DNA of 64,000 nucleotides from Callipepla californica brunnescens (Eukaryota; Chordata; Aves; Galliformes; Odontophoridae), in assembly GCA_023055505.1 (NCBI GenBank), contig JALIRH010000100.1, positions 829,001-893,000 on the forward strand. Reading direction: 5' to 3'. Shown here in pieces: positions 1 to 10,600 of this stretch. Positions within the stretch are counted from its first letter, which is position 1. Each line of letters starts with the position of its first letter. A program made the position numbers and the translations under genes. The notes beneath the pieces were generated by a model that made no database searches, had not been told where the DNA came from, and saw nothing but the letters and a program-made list of their open reading frames with translations.

Positions 1-1036
1 TGAGGCAGGTATGGGGCAGCTATGGGGCAGCTATGAGGACGTTATGGGGCAGCTATGGGGCAGCAGTGGGGCAGCAATAACGCAGTAGTGGGGCAGCTAT
101 GGGGCAGTAGTGGGGCAGCAATGAGGACGCTATAGGGAGACTATGGGGCATGTATGGAGCGGCTAGGAGGCAGCTATGGGGCAGGTATGAGGCAGCCATG
201 GGGTGGCTGTGGGGCAGCAGTGAGGCAGCTATGAAGAGGCTATGGAAATGCTATAGGGCAGCAGTGGGGCAGCTACGGAGCGGCTATGAGGCAGCCATTT
301 TGCATCTATGGGGCAGCAGTGGGGCAGCTACGAGGAAGCTATAGGGCAGCTATGGGACAGCAGTGGGGCAGCTATGGTGCGGCTATGAGGCAGCCATGAG
401 GCAGACACGGGGCAGCAGTGGGGCAGCTATGGTGCGGCTATGAGGCAGCCATGAGGCAGATATGGGGCAGCAGTGGGGCAGCTATGAGCAGGCTTTGGGG
501 CGGCTGTGGAGCAGCAGTGGGGAAGCTATGGGGCAGTAGTGGGGCAACTATAAGTTAGCAGTGGGGCAGCTATGGGGCGGCTATGGGGCAGCAGTGGGGC
601 AGCTATGAGGAGGTTATGGGGCAGCCATTGGCAGCTATGGGGCTGCAGTGAGGCAGCAATGGGGCAGCAGTGGGGCAGCTATGGGGCGGCTCTAAGGCAG
701 CAGTGATGCAGATATCGGGCAGCTCTGAGGAGGCTATGAGGCCGCTATGAGGCAGTAGTGGGGCAGCTATGGGGCAGCAGTGGGGTGGCTATGTGGCAGC
801 AATGGGGCAGCCATGGGGCAGGTATGGGGCTGCAGTGGGACAGCTATGAGGAGGCTATTGGGCAGGTATAGAGCGGCTATGTGGCAGTAGTCGGGCAGCT
901 ATTGGGCAGCTATTGGGAAGCCGTGGGGCAGCTATCGGGCGGCTATTATACAGCCATGGAGCAGCTATGGTGCAGCAGTGTTGCAGCTATGAGGAGGCTA
1001 TGGGGAGGCTATGGAGCAGCTATGGGGCGGCTATCT
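1..1036. repeat. Long direct repeat, copy A (partner at 62965-64000)
   Basis: Read base by base, 1-1036 matches 62965-64000 at a constant offset of 62,964 bp with no gaps. I count three substitutions, near 332, 718 and 844. Because the block is itself minisatellite, a gap-free match over 1 kb with identical irregular variants is much stronger than array homology alone. The match stops only because the window stops. Confidence 0.93.
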
Positions 1037-1230
1037 GGTGGCTATGAGGCAGCTATCGGGCAGCTCTGAGGAGGCTATGGGGCCACTATGAGGCAGTAGT
1101 GGGGCAGCTATGGGGCAGCAGTGGGGTGGCTATGGGGTGGCAGCGGGGCAGCAGTGGGGCAGCCATGGGGCAGCTATGGGGCTGCAGTGGGGCAGCTATG
1201 AGGAGGCTATGGGGCAGCAGTGGGGCTGCT
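1..1230. repeat. 11-bp G-rich minisatellite, left block
   Basis: Tandem copies of an 11-bp unit close to ATGGGGCAGCT, with common variants ending GCAGCAGT, GAGGAGGCT and GGGCGGCT. Three units (33 bp) encode an 11-residue repeat (M-G-Q-L-W-G-S-Y-G-A-A), so all forward frames tend to stay open. The short apparent proteins here have no recognisable domain, and I do not call them genes. G runs of four every 11 bp make the plus strand able to form G-quadruplexes. The block ends near 1230, where C-rich unique sequence starts. Confidence 0.95.
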
Positions 1231-1236
1231 GGTTTC

Positions 1237-1560
1237 CCCCCGCTTCTTTTGTTGGAGTCCTCGCCCCTTCCATGGTTGCCCACCAATGAGGACTGGCTGA
1301 TCCCTCCCCCACATCGACGGCCCCGGACCCACAACCCCGACCCCAGCCCCATAACCCCGACCCCACATCTGCAGCCCCAGCCCCATAACAGAGCCTTCAG
1401 ACCCCTAACTGAGCACCCGGACTTAGAACCGAGCATCGAGCCCCATTAGCCCCAACCCCAGCCCCACATCCCCGTCCCTCACCCAACTCCGCCCCACCCC
1501 ACCCACACCCTATTCCCCCCTTCTCCCTCCGCCACCCCACTCCTCCCCCCCTCCCCTTTC
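1237..1560. other. C-rich spacer with no recognised gene
   Basis: The 11-bp array gives way to about 80 bp of mixed sequence, then a C-rich stretch of CCCCA and CCCCGA words to about 1560. On the SGF29 strand this is the start of intron 1, just after the exon 1 donor. I looked for SGF29 exon 2 (the coiled-coil segment) and did not find it. The open frames on both strands have proline- or glycine-rich low-complexity translations. Confidence 0.6.
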
Positions 1561-1564
1561 CCAC

Positions 1565-1640
1565 CTGCGTGTGCGCGAGCAGCCGCTGTAGCTCCCCCAG
1601 GAGCTCCACGTTGCGCGACCTCCCCCCCCGCCAACGCCAT
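1565..1640 (-). pseudogene. SGF29: SGF29 exon 1 (first coding exon), one-base frameshift
   Basis: SGF29 (CCDC101) is the SAGA/ATAC subunit whose C-terminal double Tudor domain reads H3K4me3; the N-terminus is a coiled coil. On the minus strand an ATG at 1640-1638 opens Met-Ala-Leu-Ala. After one extra base in a run of eight G (plus-strand C at 1622-1629) the frame reads S-R-N-V-E-L-L-G-E-L-Q-R-L-L-A-H-T-Q and ends at a good donor (CAG, then GTGGG, at 1564). The mammalian first exon encodes 25 residues with the same M-A-L start, S-R, E-L-L, E-L and terminal T-Q. This exon is 76 nt, that is 75 plus the extra G. As written the frame is broken. A homopolymer assembly error is the main alternative to a real pseudogene. 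The CpG island lies directly upstream on this strand. Identification is from memory of the family, not a search. Confidence 0.75.
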
Positions 1641-1762
1641 GGCCGAACAGCCCCACCCCCACTGCGCGCGGCTCTGGGAATAGCACTACGCGTGCGCCGG
1701 TCCCGGAAGCCGGAAACGGAAGTCCCCCCCCCCCCGCAGATGAACGGAGCGGTGGAGTACTA

Positions 1763-1960
1763 TGGCGGCGGCGGTGGCGGCGCCGCGGAAACCGCGGAAA
1801 CCGCGCGTTGGAGCGGCGGCGGCGGCGGCGGCTCCGTTGCCGTGGGAACCGCGGAAACTGCGGAAACTGCGGAAACCGCGCGTTGGAGCGGCGGCGGCGG
1901 CGGCGGCTCCGTTGCCGCGGAAACCGCACGTTGGAGCGGCGGCGGCGGCTGTACGGGAGG
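1763..1960. repeat. GC-rich tandem repeat inside the CpG island
   Basis: Two and a half copies of a roughly 80-bp block, each holding a run of GGC triplets, a TCCGTTGCCG core and one to four copies of the 9-mer GCGGAAACC/T. The blocks start near 1790, 1870 and 1917. A second run of GGCAGC units follows at about 1995-2018. These expand the upstream side of the island and probably vary in length. Confidence 0.8.
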
Positions 1961-2082
1961 CACTGTGAGCTTTGGGAGTGGGGCTGGGCAGGGGCAGCGG
2001 CAGCGGCAGCGGCAGCGGGGGAGGGGCGGGGCAGGATTCCGGGGCCGCGCGGCGCTCTCTTTTTTCCCCTAGCACTTGTAAC

Positions 2083-4420
2083 ATCTATGAGGAGGCTATG
2101 GGGAGGATATGAGGCAGCTATGGGGTGGCTATGGGGCTGCAGTAAGGCAGGTATGGGGCAGAAATGAGGCAGCCACGGGGCAGCAGTGGGGCAGCTATGG
2201 AGCAGCTATGGGACAGAAGTGGGGCAGCTCTAAGGGTAGCCATGGGGCAGTTATGGGGCAAGAGTGGGGCAGGTATGGGGCGGCTATTAGGCAGCCATCA
2301 AGCAGCTATGAGGCAGTAGTGGGGCAGCTATGAGGAAGCAGTGATGGAGCTATGGAGTAGCAGTGAGGCAGCTATAAGGAGGCTATGGGAGGCTATGGGG
2401 CAGCTATGGTGCATCAGTGAGGAAGCTATGGGGCGGCTTTGGGGCAGCATTTTGGCAGCTATGGGGCAGCAGTGGGACAGCTATGAGGAGGCTATGGGGA
2501 AGCTATGTGGCAGCAGAGAGCTAGCTATGGGGCAGCTATGAGGAGGCTAAGGGGAGGCTATGGGGCAGCTATAGAGCGCCTATGTGGCAGTAGTTGGGCA
2601 GATATAAGGCAGCAGTGGGGCAGCTATGGGGCGGGAATTAGGCAGCCATGGGGCACGTATGGGGCAGCAGTGAGGTAGCTATGGGGCAGCTATGGGTCAG
2701 CTATGAGGAGGTTATGGGGAGGCAATGGAGCAGCAGTGGGGCAGATATGGGACGGTTATTAAGAGGCTATGTGGCAGCTATGGGGCATTAGTGGGGCAGC
2801 TATGGGGAAGTAGTGGGGCAGATATGGGGCAGCAGTGAGGCAGCTATGGGGTAGCTATGAGAAAGCTATGGGGCAGCAGTGAGGAAGTAGTGAGGCAGCT
2901 ATGAGAAGGCTGTGGGGAAGCTATGGGGCAGCTATGGGGCACCAGTGAGGCAGATATGGGGCACCAGTGAGGCAGCTATAGGGAGGCTACGGGGCAGCAG
3001 TGAGGGAGTAGAGAGTCAAATATGGGGCATTAGTGCGGCAGCTATGGGGCATTAGTGGGGCAGTTATGAGGAGGCTATGGGGAGGCTATGGAGCAGCTAT
3101 GGGGCAGCTATAGGGCAGCAGGGAGGTAGCAATGGGGCAGCAGTTGGGAAGCTATGATGAGGCTATGGTGAGTCTACGGGGCAGCTATGGTACACCAGTG
3201 AGGCAGCCATGGGGCAGCTATGGTACACCAGTGAGGCAGCCATGGGGCAGCTATGGGGCACCAATGGGACAGTTATGAGGAGGCTGTGGGGAAGCTATGG
3301 GGCAGCTATGGGGCAGCAATGAGGAGGGTATGGAGAGGCTATGGGGCAGCTATGGTGCAACAGTGAGGCAGCTATGGGGTAGCTTTGAGGAGGCTGTGGG
3401 GAGGATATGGGGTAGATATGTGGCAACGGTGAGGTAGCTATGGGGAAGCTATGGGGCAGCAATGAGGGAGTAGTCGGTCAGCTATGGGGCATTAGTGCTG
3501 CAGCTATGGGGCCGAGTGGGGCAGTTAAGAGGAGGCTATGGGGAGGCTATGGGGCAGCTATCGGACAGCATTGAGCTAGCTTTAGAACAGCTATGAGGAG
3601 GCTATGGGTCAGATATGGGGCAGCAGTGAAGCAGCTATGGTGCGGCTATAAGGCAGCCATGGGGCAGCTATGGGTTAGCAGTGAGTCAGCTATGGGGCAG
3701 CAGTTGGGCAGCTATGAGGAGGCTATGGGGCAGCTATGGAGCAGATTTGAAACAGCTTTGGGGCGGCTGTGGGGCAGTAGTTTGGCAGCTATGAGGCAGC
3801 AGTTGGGCAGCAGTTGGGGCAGTAGTGAGGCAGCTATGTGGCAGCTCAGGAGAGGCTATGGGGCAGCTATGGGGCATTAGTGGGGCAGCTATGGGGAAGT
3901 AGTGGGGCAGATATGGGGCAGCAGTGAGGCAGCTATGGGGTAGCTATTGGGCAGTAGTGGGGAAGCAGTGAGGCAGCTATGGGGCAGCAGTTGGGCAGCT
4001 ATAAAGAGGCTATGGAGAGGCTGTGCGGCAGCTATGGTGCATCAGTGAGGAAGCTATGGGGCGTCTTTAGGGCAGCAGTTTGACAGCTATGAGGCAGTCA
4101 CGGGGCAGCTATGGGACAACAGTGGGACAGCTATGAGAAGGCTAGAGGGCAGCTATGGGGCAGCTATGAGGAGGCTATGGGGAGGCTATGGGGCAGGTAT
4201 ATAGTGGCTATGTGGCAGTAGTCGGGCAGATATAAGGCATCAATGGGGCAGCAGTGGGGCAGCTATTGGGCGGCTATTAGGCACCCATGGGGCGGCTATG
4301 GGGCAGCAGGGAGGTAGCAATGGGGCAGCAGTGGAGCAGCTATGATGAGGCTATGGCGAGGCTCTGGGGCAGCTATGGTGCACCAGTGAGGCAGCTATTG
4401 GGTAGCTATGAAGAGGCTAT
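2083..4420. repeat. 11-bp G-rich minisatellite, second block
   Basis: The same ATGGGGCAGCT-type unit resumes right after the CpG island and runs about 2.3 kb to the edge of the telomere-like array. Variants include GGGGCACCAGT, GGGGCATTAGT and GAGGAGGCTAT. There is no gene-like open frame beyond the repeat-driven Trp/Gly/Ser/Ala peptides. Confidence 0.95.
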
Positions 4421-4432
4421 GGGTTAGGTTAT

Positions 4433-4448
4433 GGGTTAATGCTAACCC
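4433..4448. other. Telomeric inverted repeat at the satellite junction
   Basis: GGGTTA at 4433-4438, a 4-base spacer, then TAACCC at 4443-4448. This perfect hexamer palindrome sits exactly where the 11-bp minisatellite stops and the C-rich telomere-like strand begins. Another GGGTTA lies just before it at about 4421. Confidence 0.7.
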
Positions 4449-7400
4449 TTACCCTACCCGAACCCTAACCCTACCATACCCTAACCCTAACCTACCCTAA
4501 CACTAACCCTAACCCTAAACCTAAACCTAACTCTAACCCTAACCCTAATTCCTAACCCTTACCTTAACTGTATCACAATCCCTATCCTAATTCTTACCCT
4601 AACCCTAACCCTTACCTAACCCTAACCCAAACCCTAACCCTAACTCTAACATTAACCCTAACCCTAACCCTAACCTAACCCTAACCCTAATCCTAACCCT
4701 AACCCTAACTCTAATTCCTAACCCTTACCTTAACTGTATCACAATCCCTATCCTAACCCTAACCCTAACCCTAACCCTAACCCTAACCCTAACCCTAACC
4801 CTAACCTCAACCCTAACCCTAACTCTAACCTTAACCCTAAACCTAACAATAAATTTAACCCTAACCCTAACACTAACCCTAACCCTAATTTTACCCTAAC
4901 CCTAAGCATACCCTAACCCTAACCCTAACCTTAACCCTAACCCCAACCCTAACCTAACCCTAACCCTAACCCTAACACTAACCCTACCCCTAACCCTAAC
5001 CCTAACCCTAACAATAAATTTAACCTTAACCCTAACCCTAACCCTATCCTAACCCTAACCCTAACCCTAACCCTACCCTAACCCTAACCCTAACCCTAAC
5101 CCTAACCCTAACCCTAACCCTACCCTAACCCTAACCCTAACCCTACCCCTAACCCTACTTTACCCTAACCCTAATCCTAACACTAACTCTAACTTTATTC
5201 CTTACCCTAACACTAATCCAATCCCGAACCCTAACCCTAATCCTAGCCCTAACTCTAACTTTATTCGTAACCCTACCCCTAATCCAAACAATAACCCTTA
5301 CCCTAATCAAACCCTATCCCTATTCCTAACCCTTACCCTAACCGTATCACAATCCCTATCCTAACTCTTACCATAACCCAAACCCTAACCTAACCCTAAT
5401 CCTAACCCTATCCCTAACCCTTACCCTAACCCTAACCCTACCCTAACCTTAACTCTACCCTAACCGTATCCCTACCCTAACCCTAACCCTAATCCTAGCC
5501 CTTACTCTAACTTTATTCCTAACCCTACCCCTGATACAAACACTAACCCTAACCTTAATGTAACCCTAACCCTATTCCTAACCCTTACCCTAACTGTATC
5601 CCATTCCCTATCCTAACTCTGACCATAACCCTAACCCTGATGCTAATGCTAACCCTAACCCTGAATCTAACCCTTACCCTAACCCTATCCCTTACCCAGA
5701 AGCTAACACTTAGCGTTGTACAATACCTAACCGTACCCTAACCCTATCCCTAAACCTAAAAGGAACCCAAACTCTAACCCTAAATCTGTCCCTGAGCCTA
5801 ACCTTCAACCTTACCCTAACCTTAACCCTAACCCTGTTCCATTCTCTAAACATATCTGTAAGCATTACCTTCATCCTAACTCGAACTCTACCCTAACCCT
5901 ATCCCTTTGACCCCAACACAAAACCCAGATTGAGCCTGACCCTAACCTAGGTAGCATAAAGTGTATGTAGGGTGAATTTGAGTTTTAGGGTCAAAGTTAA
6001 ATTGTTAGTTTTAGGGTTAGGGTGAAGGATTGCTTTAGTTCTAGTATTAGGGTGTTTGGGGTTAGGGTTAGGGTAAGGATTTTGGAGTGGATTAGGTTTA
6101 GGGTCAGGTTTGGGGGAGTTTTGGGGTTAGGGTTAGATTTAGGATTAGGGTTAGCAAAAAAGTTGTTTTAGTTTTAGTTTAGGTTAGTGCTAGGATTAGG
6201 TTGAGTGTTCTTGTGAAGTTTAGGTTTAGGGTTAGGTTTAGGTTTAGATTGAGGTTTAGGGTAAGGAGTAGGGTTCATTTGACTTTTAGGGTCAGAGTAG
6301 AGTTAAGTCGTGTTAGGGTTAAGGTTAAGAACAGGATTCAGATTCCAATTAGGTTTTGGGTTCCTACTAGGGATAGGCCTCAAATTAGTGTTAAGGTTAG
6401 GGTTAGGGTTAGGTATAGGGAAAGGGTTAGTGTTAAGGCCAGGGCAAGTGTATGGTTTAGGGTAAAGATTGGATTTAGGGTTAGGTTTAGATGTAGGTTT
6501 GGTTTGATCGTTAGGGTGTGAGAAGGCACCGGCCTTGGATTTCATTTGGAGATTGGGTAAGGTTTAGGAATAGGAATAACATTGGTGTTTAAAAGATGAT
6601 TAGTGTTAGTATTAGGGATAGGGTTACGGTTAGAGTTTAGTTAGGGTTGTTAGTTTTAGAGTGAGGGATAGGGGTATGGTTTGGTCTAGTACTTGGGTTA
6701 GGGTTTGGGATAGTCCTAGCATTAGTGTTAGGGTTAGGGTTCCGTTAGGGTTGTGGTAATCTGATGCTAGGTGTCGGGATTAGGGTTGTGCTTAAATGTG
6801 GGTTTGGTTTGAGGGTCAGAGTTAGGGTTAGGGTAGAGTTAGAATTAGGGTAAGAGTTAGGATTAGGTTTAGGATTAGGATAAAGATTAGGTTAGGATTA
6901 GTGTTGGCTTTAGGGTTGTGTCTGGGAGAAGGGTTAGTGTTAGGGATAGACTTAGGGTAAGAGTAAGTGTTAGGAATAGGCATAGGTTTTGGGAAAGTTT
7001 CAGAGTTTGGACTGGATTTATGATTAGGGTTAGGGACAAAGATTTTTTGAGATTTATGATTAGATTTAGGGAGAAAAGTAGGCTGACTTGTGGTCTTAGC
7101 AGTAGGTTTAGGTTTAGGTTTAGGTTTAGGATTCCATTTGTATTTATTGATCGAGGTTGGGTTAGTTGGAGTGTAAAGGTCAGAGTAGGGTTAGGCCTTG
7201 GGATAGGGTTAAGGTTTGGAATAGGATTAGGATTCAAATGATGTTACGGGTTGGTGTTAGGGTTAGGGAAAGGTTAGGATCAGGGTTGAGGTCAGGGTTA
7301 GGTATAGGAAAAGGGTTAGTGTTAGGGCTAGGGCAATTGGAAGGGTTAGGCTTAGGCTTAGATATTAGGGTTAGGTTTAGGCGGAGGTTTGGTTCGAGTG

Positions 7401-7632
7401 TCAGGGTGAGAGAAGGGGTAGGCCTGGGGTTTGGTTTTGGGTTACATCATACAAATCATCACATACATTAGCTGGGGTGGGAGGTGCAAGGAACAGCCAG
7501 CAAAGTGCTGAGTTCATTCCAATCAGAAGACCTGAAGATCGGGTAGCTACTATCAAACCGTTTGTGTTGCCAATTCCGATGATATTTATGGGGCCCTGAT
7601 GTTATGGTTCAGTGGGGAGTCACTATCAAGTC
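4436..7632. repeat. 5.3-kb telomere-like satellite, unit 1 (partial)
   Basis: The leftmost unit lacks the degenerate C-rich arm of the full units. It starts in CCCTAA-type repeats (4436 to about 5955), switches strand near 5960 to a TTAGGG-like degenerate arm (to about 7443), and ends in the retroviral protease fragment. Two AATAAATTTAACC markers lie in the CCCTAA block, near 4849 and 5012, as in all units. The open frames on both strands of the G-rich arm recur identically in each unit, are made of Arg/Val/Phe or Leu/Asn/Pro repeats, and are products of the hexamers. Confidence 0.93.
7471..7632 (+). pseudogene. Retroviral protease fragment, unit 1
   Basis: The only non-telomeric part of the unit. 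Reading forward, G-V-G-G-A opens a protease-flap-like stretch, then K-P-F-V-L-P-I-P. After a one-base frame change come residues like the conserved W-G-R-D-x-x-x-Q-W-G C-terminus of retroviral proteases (the Arg is Pro here). The catalytic Asp segment is missing. The homology may begin a little earlier, near 7444. Downstream the sequence jumps at base 7632 into C-rich telomere-like DNA. Confidence 0.72.
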
Positions 7633-10600
7633 CAAACCCAATCCAAACCCCAAACCTACTCCTATTCCTAAACCTTATCTTAACCCTAAACCAAACCCAA
7701 ACCCAAGGCCCTCCCCTTCTCTCAGCCTAACACTCAAACTAACCTAAACCCGAAACTAACCCTACATTTATCCTAATCTTATCCATATTCTAAGGCCTAA
7801 CCCTACTCTGACCAGAAAGCTCATGTTGTCTAAAATCTACCCCTTACCTAAAACCTAAATCGACAAAAAAACCTAACCCGAAACCTCAACCTAACTCTTC
7901 TCCTAACTAGAACACCAGCACTTCACCTTACCCTAACTGGAAACCTAGGACTAAATCCTTACCTTGTCCAGAACCCTATTCCTAACCCAAACCAGAATTC
8001 TAACCTCTACCCTAACCAAAACCCTTCCCCTAAACCTAAACCTAATGCTACCCTCAACCAAACCCTAGCCCTAAATCCTACCCTAAAACCAACACCACGT
8101 TTAAGCTCAAACCTCAAGCCTCAAAGAAAGCATCAGATTACCGCAGATCTCACCTAACACTAACCCCAATCCAATCCCTACTACTAACCCCAAACCCAAT
8201 CCAAACACCAAAACTATTCCTATTCCTAAACCTAACACTAAGCCAGAACCAAACCCAAGGCCTACCCCTTCTCTCAGCCTGACACTCAAACTAACCTAGA
8301 CCTGAACGCAACGCTAAATCAAATACTAAAACTCACCCTTAGCCAAGGCCCTTTTAGGACCCTTCCCTGGTCCTAAAACTAAAGAGAACCCTTCATCTAC
8401 ATCCCTAACCCTTACCCTAAACCTAAATCTACACCAAAACCTAACCCTAACCCTAACATGTCTTCTAACTGTAAAACTAACGCTTCACCTAACCCGAACT
8501 GAAACCCCAGGACTAAACCTTACCTAACACCTAGCTATATTCCTAACCCTATCCTGAAACCTAACGTTAACCCTAACCCTAAAAACAACTTGGAACCAAA
8601 CCCTAACCCTAACCTAACCCTTATCAGAACCCTAAATCTAATCCTAACCGTTACCTCAATTTAACTCCAATTCTTCCTGAAATCTAAATGGGACCTTAAA
8701 ACCAACCCCAGATTGAAGCCCAACCCTAAACCTAACACAAAGCATTAGATTACCACAGCCATCACCTAACTCTAACCCCAGCCTTAACGCTAATACTATC
8801 CCAAACACTATTCCAATTCCTAAACCCAACACAAACCCAAAAACACAAAGCCTACAATTCTCACAGCCTAACACTGAAAGGAAACCTAAATCTTACCCTA
8901 ACTCTAAAACTAATCCAAAGCATGACCACAATTTAAACTCTAAATCTACCTTCAAACTAAAGCTGACCCTAACACCAACCTCAAGTAAAAGCCCAACCCT
9001 AAGCCTAACACAAAGCATTAGATTACCACAACGCTCACCTAACTTCTAACCCCCACCCTAACACTAATACTAAAGCAATCAGATTCCAAATACTAACCCA
9101 ATTCCTATTCTGAAACCCAAAACTATTCCAAAAACAAACCCAAGGCCTAACCTTTCTCTCACCCTAACAATCAAAGAAAACCTATTCCTAAACCTAATCC
9201 TAAATCTAGTCCTAACCCTAACCCTCACCCTTAATCTAACCCCAACCCCCACCCAGAAGCTAACACTTAGCATTGTACAATACCTAAACGTACCCCTAAT
9301 CCTTATCACTAAACCTAAAAGGAACCTGAAACATAGTGCTAAATCCGAACCCTAACCCTGAAGACTAACGCTAACAATGAACCAATTAATATACCTTTTC
9401 CTTCCTCCAAATTGATTCCTAGCACTAACCCTAACCCTACATTAAACCTATCCTAACCCTAACCCTAACCCTAGCCCTAAACTACATTAACCCTAACCCT
9501 AACCCTAACCCTAACCCTAGCCCTAACCTAACTCTAACCCTAACCCTAAACCTAATGCTAACCCTTACCCTACCCTAACCCTAACCCTACAATACCCTAA
9601 CCGTAACCTACCCTAACACTAACCCTAACCCTAAACCTAAACCTAACCCTAACCCTAACCCTAACCCTAACCCTAATTCCTAACCCTTACCTTAACTGTA
9701 TCACAATCCCTATCCTAACCCTAACCCTAACCCTAACCCTAACCCTAACCCTAACCCTAACCCTAACCCTAACCCTAACCCTAACCCTAACCCTAACCCT
9801 AACCCTAACCCTAACCCTAACCCTAACCTAACCCTAACCCTAATCCTAACCCTAACCCTAATTCCTAACCCTTACCTTAACTGTATCACAATCCCTATCC
9901 TAATTCTTACCCTAATCCTAACCCTTACCTAACCCTAACCCTAAACCTAACTCTCACCTTAACCCTAACCCTAACCCTAACCTCACCCTAACCCTAACCC
10001 TAAACCTAACCCTAACCCTAACCCTAACCCTAACCCTAACCTCAACCCTAACCCTAACTCTAACCTTAACCCTAAATCTAACAATAAATTTAACCCTAAC
10101 CCTAACACTAACCCTAACCCTAATTTTACCCTAACCCTAAGCATACCCTAACCCTAACCCTAACCCTAACCCTGACCCTAACCCCAACCCTAAACTAACC
10201 CTAACCCTAACCCTAACCCTAACCCTACCCTAACCCTAACCCTAACCCCAACCCTAACCCTAACAATAAATTTAACCCTAACCCTAACCCTAACCCTACC
10301 CTAACCCTAACCCTACCCTAACCCTAACCCTAACCCTAACCCTACCCTAACCCTACCCTAACCCTAACCCTAACCCTAACCCTAACCCTTACCCTAACCC
10401 TAGCCTAACCCAAACCCTAACCCTAACCCTACCCTAACCCTAACCCTAACCCTACCCCTAACCCTACTTTACCCTAACCCTAATCCTAACACTAACTCTA
10501 ACTTTATCCTTACCCTAACACTAATCCAATCCCGAACCCTAACCCTAATCCTAGCCCTAACTCTAACTTTATTCGTAACCCTACCCCTAATCCAAACAAT

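Larger units (their letters stand above)
1565..2075 (-). promoter_or_regulatory. CpG-island promoter of the SGF29 exon 1 copy
   Basis: CpG-dense sequence covers exon 1 and about 430 bp upstream of it. Three GGAA-type ETS-family motifs cluster at about 1704-1722, some 65-80 bp upstream of the ATG, and read CTTCCG on the gene strand, as is common at housekeeping start sites. No TATA box is visible. Farther upstream are GGC-rich tandem repeats. An island of this kind usually drives both directions, but I see no convincing plus-strand exon: the plus frame from about 1741 is a Gly/Ala-rich product of the trinucleotide repeats. Confidence 0.6.

Noticed and set aside
1569..2167. Gly/Ala/Arg-rich frames across the first CpG island on both strands
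   Set aside because: Products of GGC/GCC triplet runs. The only exon with family similarity is the 76-nt SGF29 exon 1.
6201..9309. Recurrent open frames in the telomere-like units (Arg/Val/Phe-rich plus strand, Leu/Asn/Pro- or Gly/Leu-rich minus strand), conserved in all six units
   Set aside because: They are translations of TTAGGG/TTTAGG-like or CCCTAA-like words, overlap on both strands, and are identical between units because the DNA is recently duplicated, not because of protein selection.
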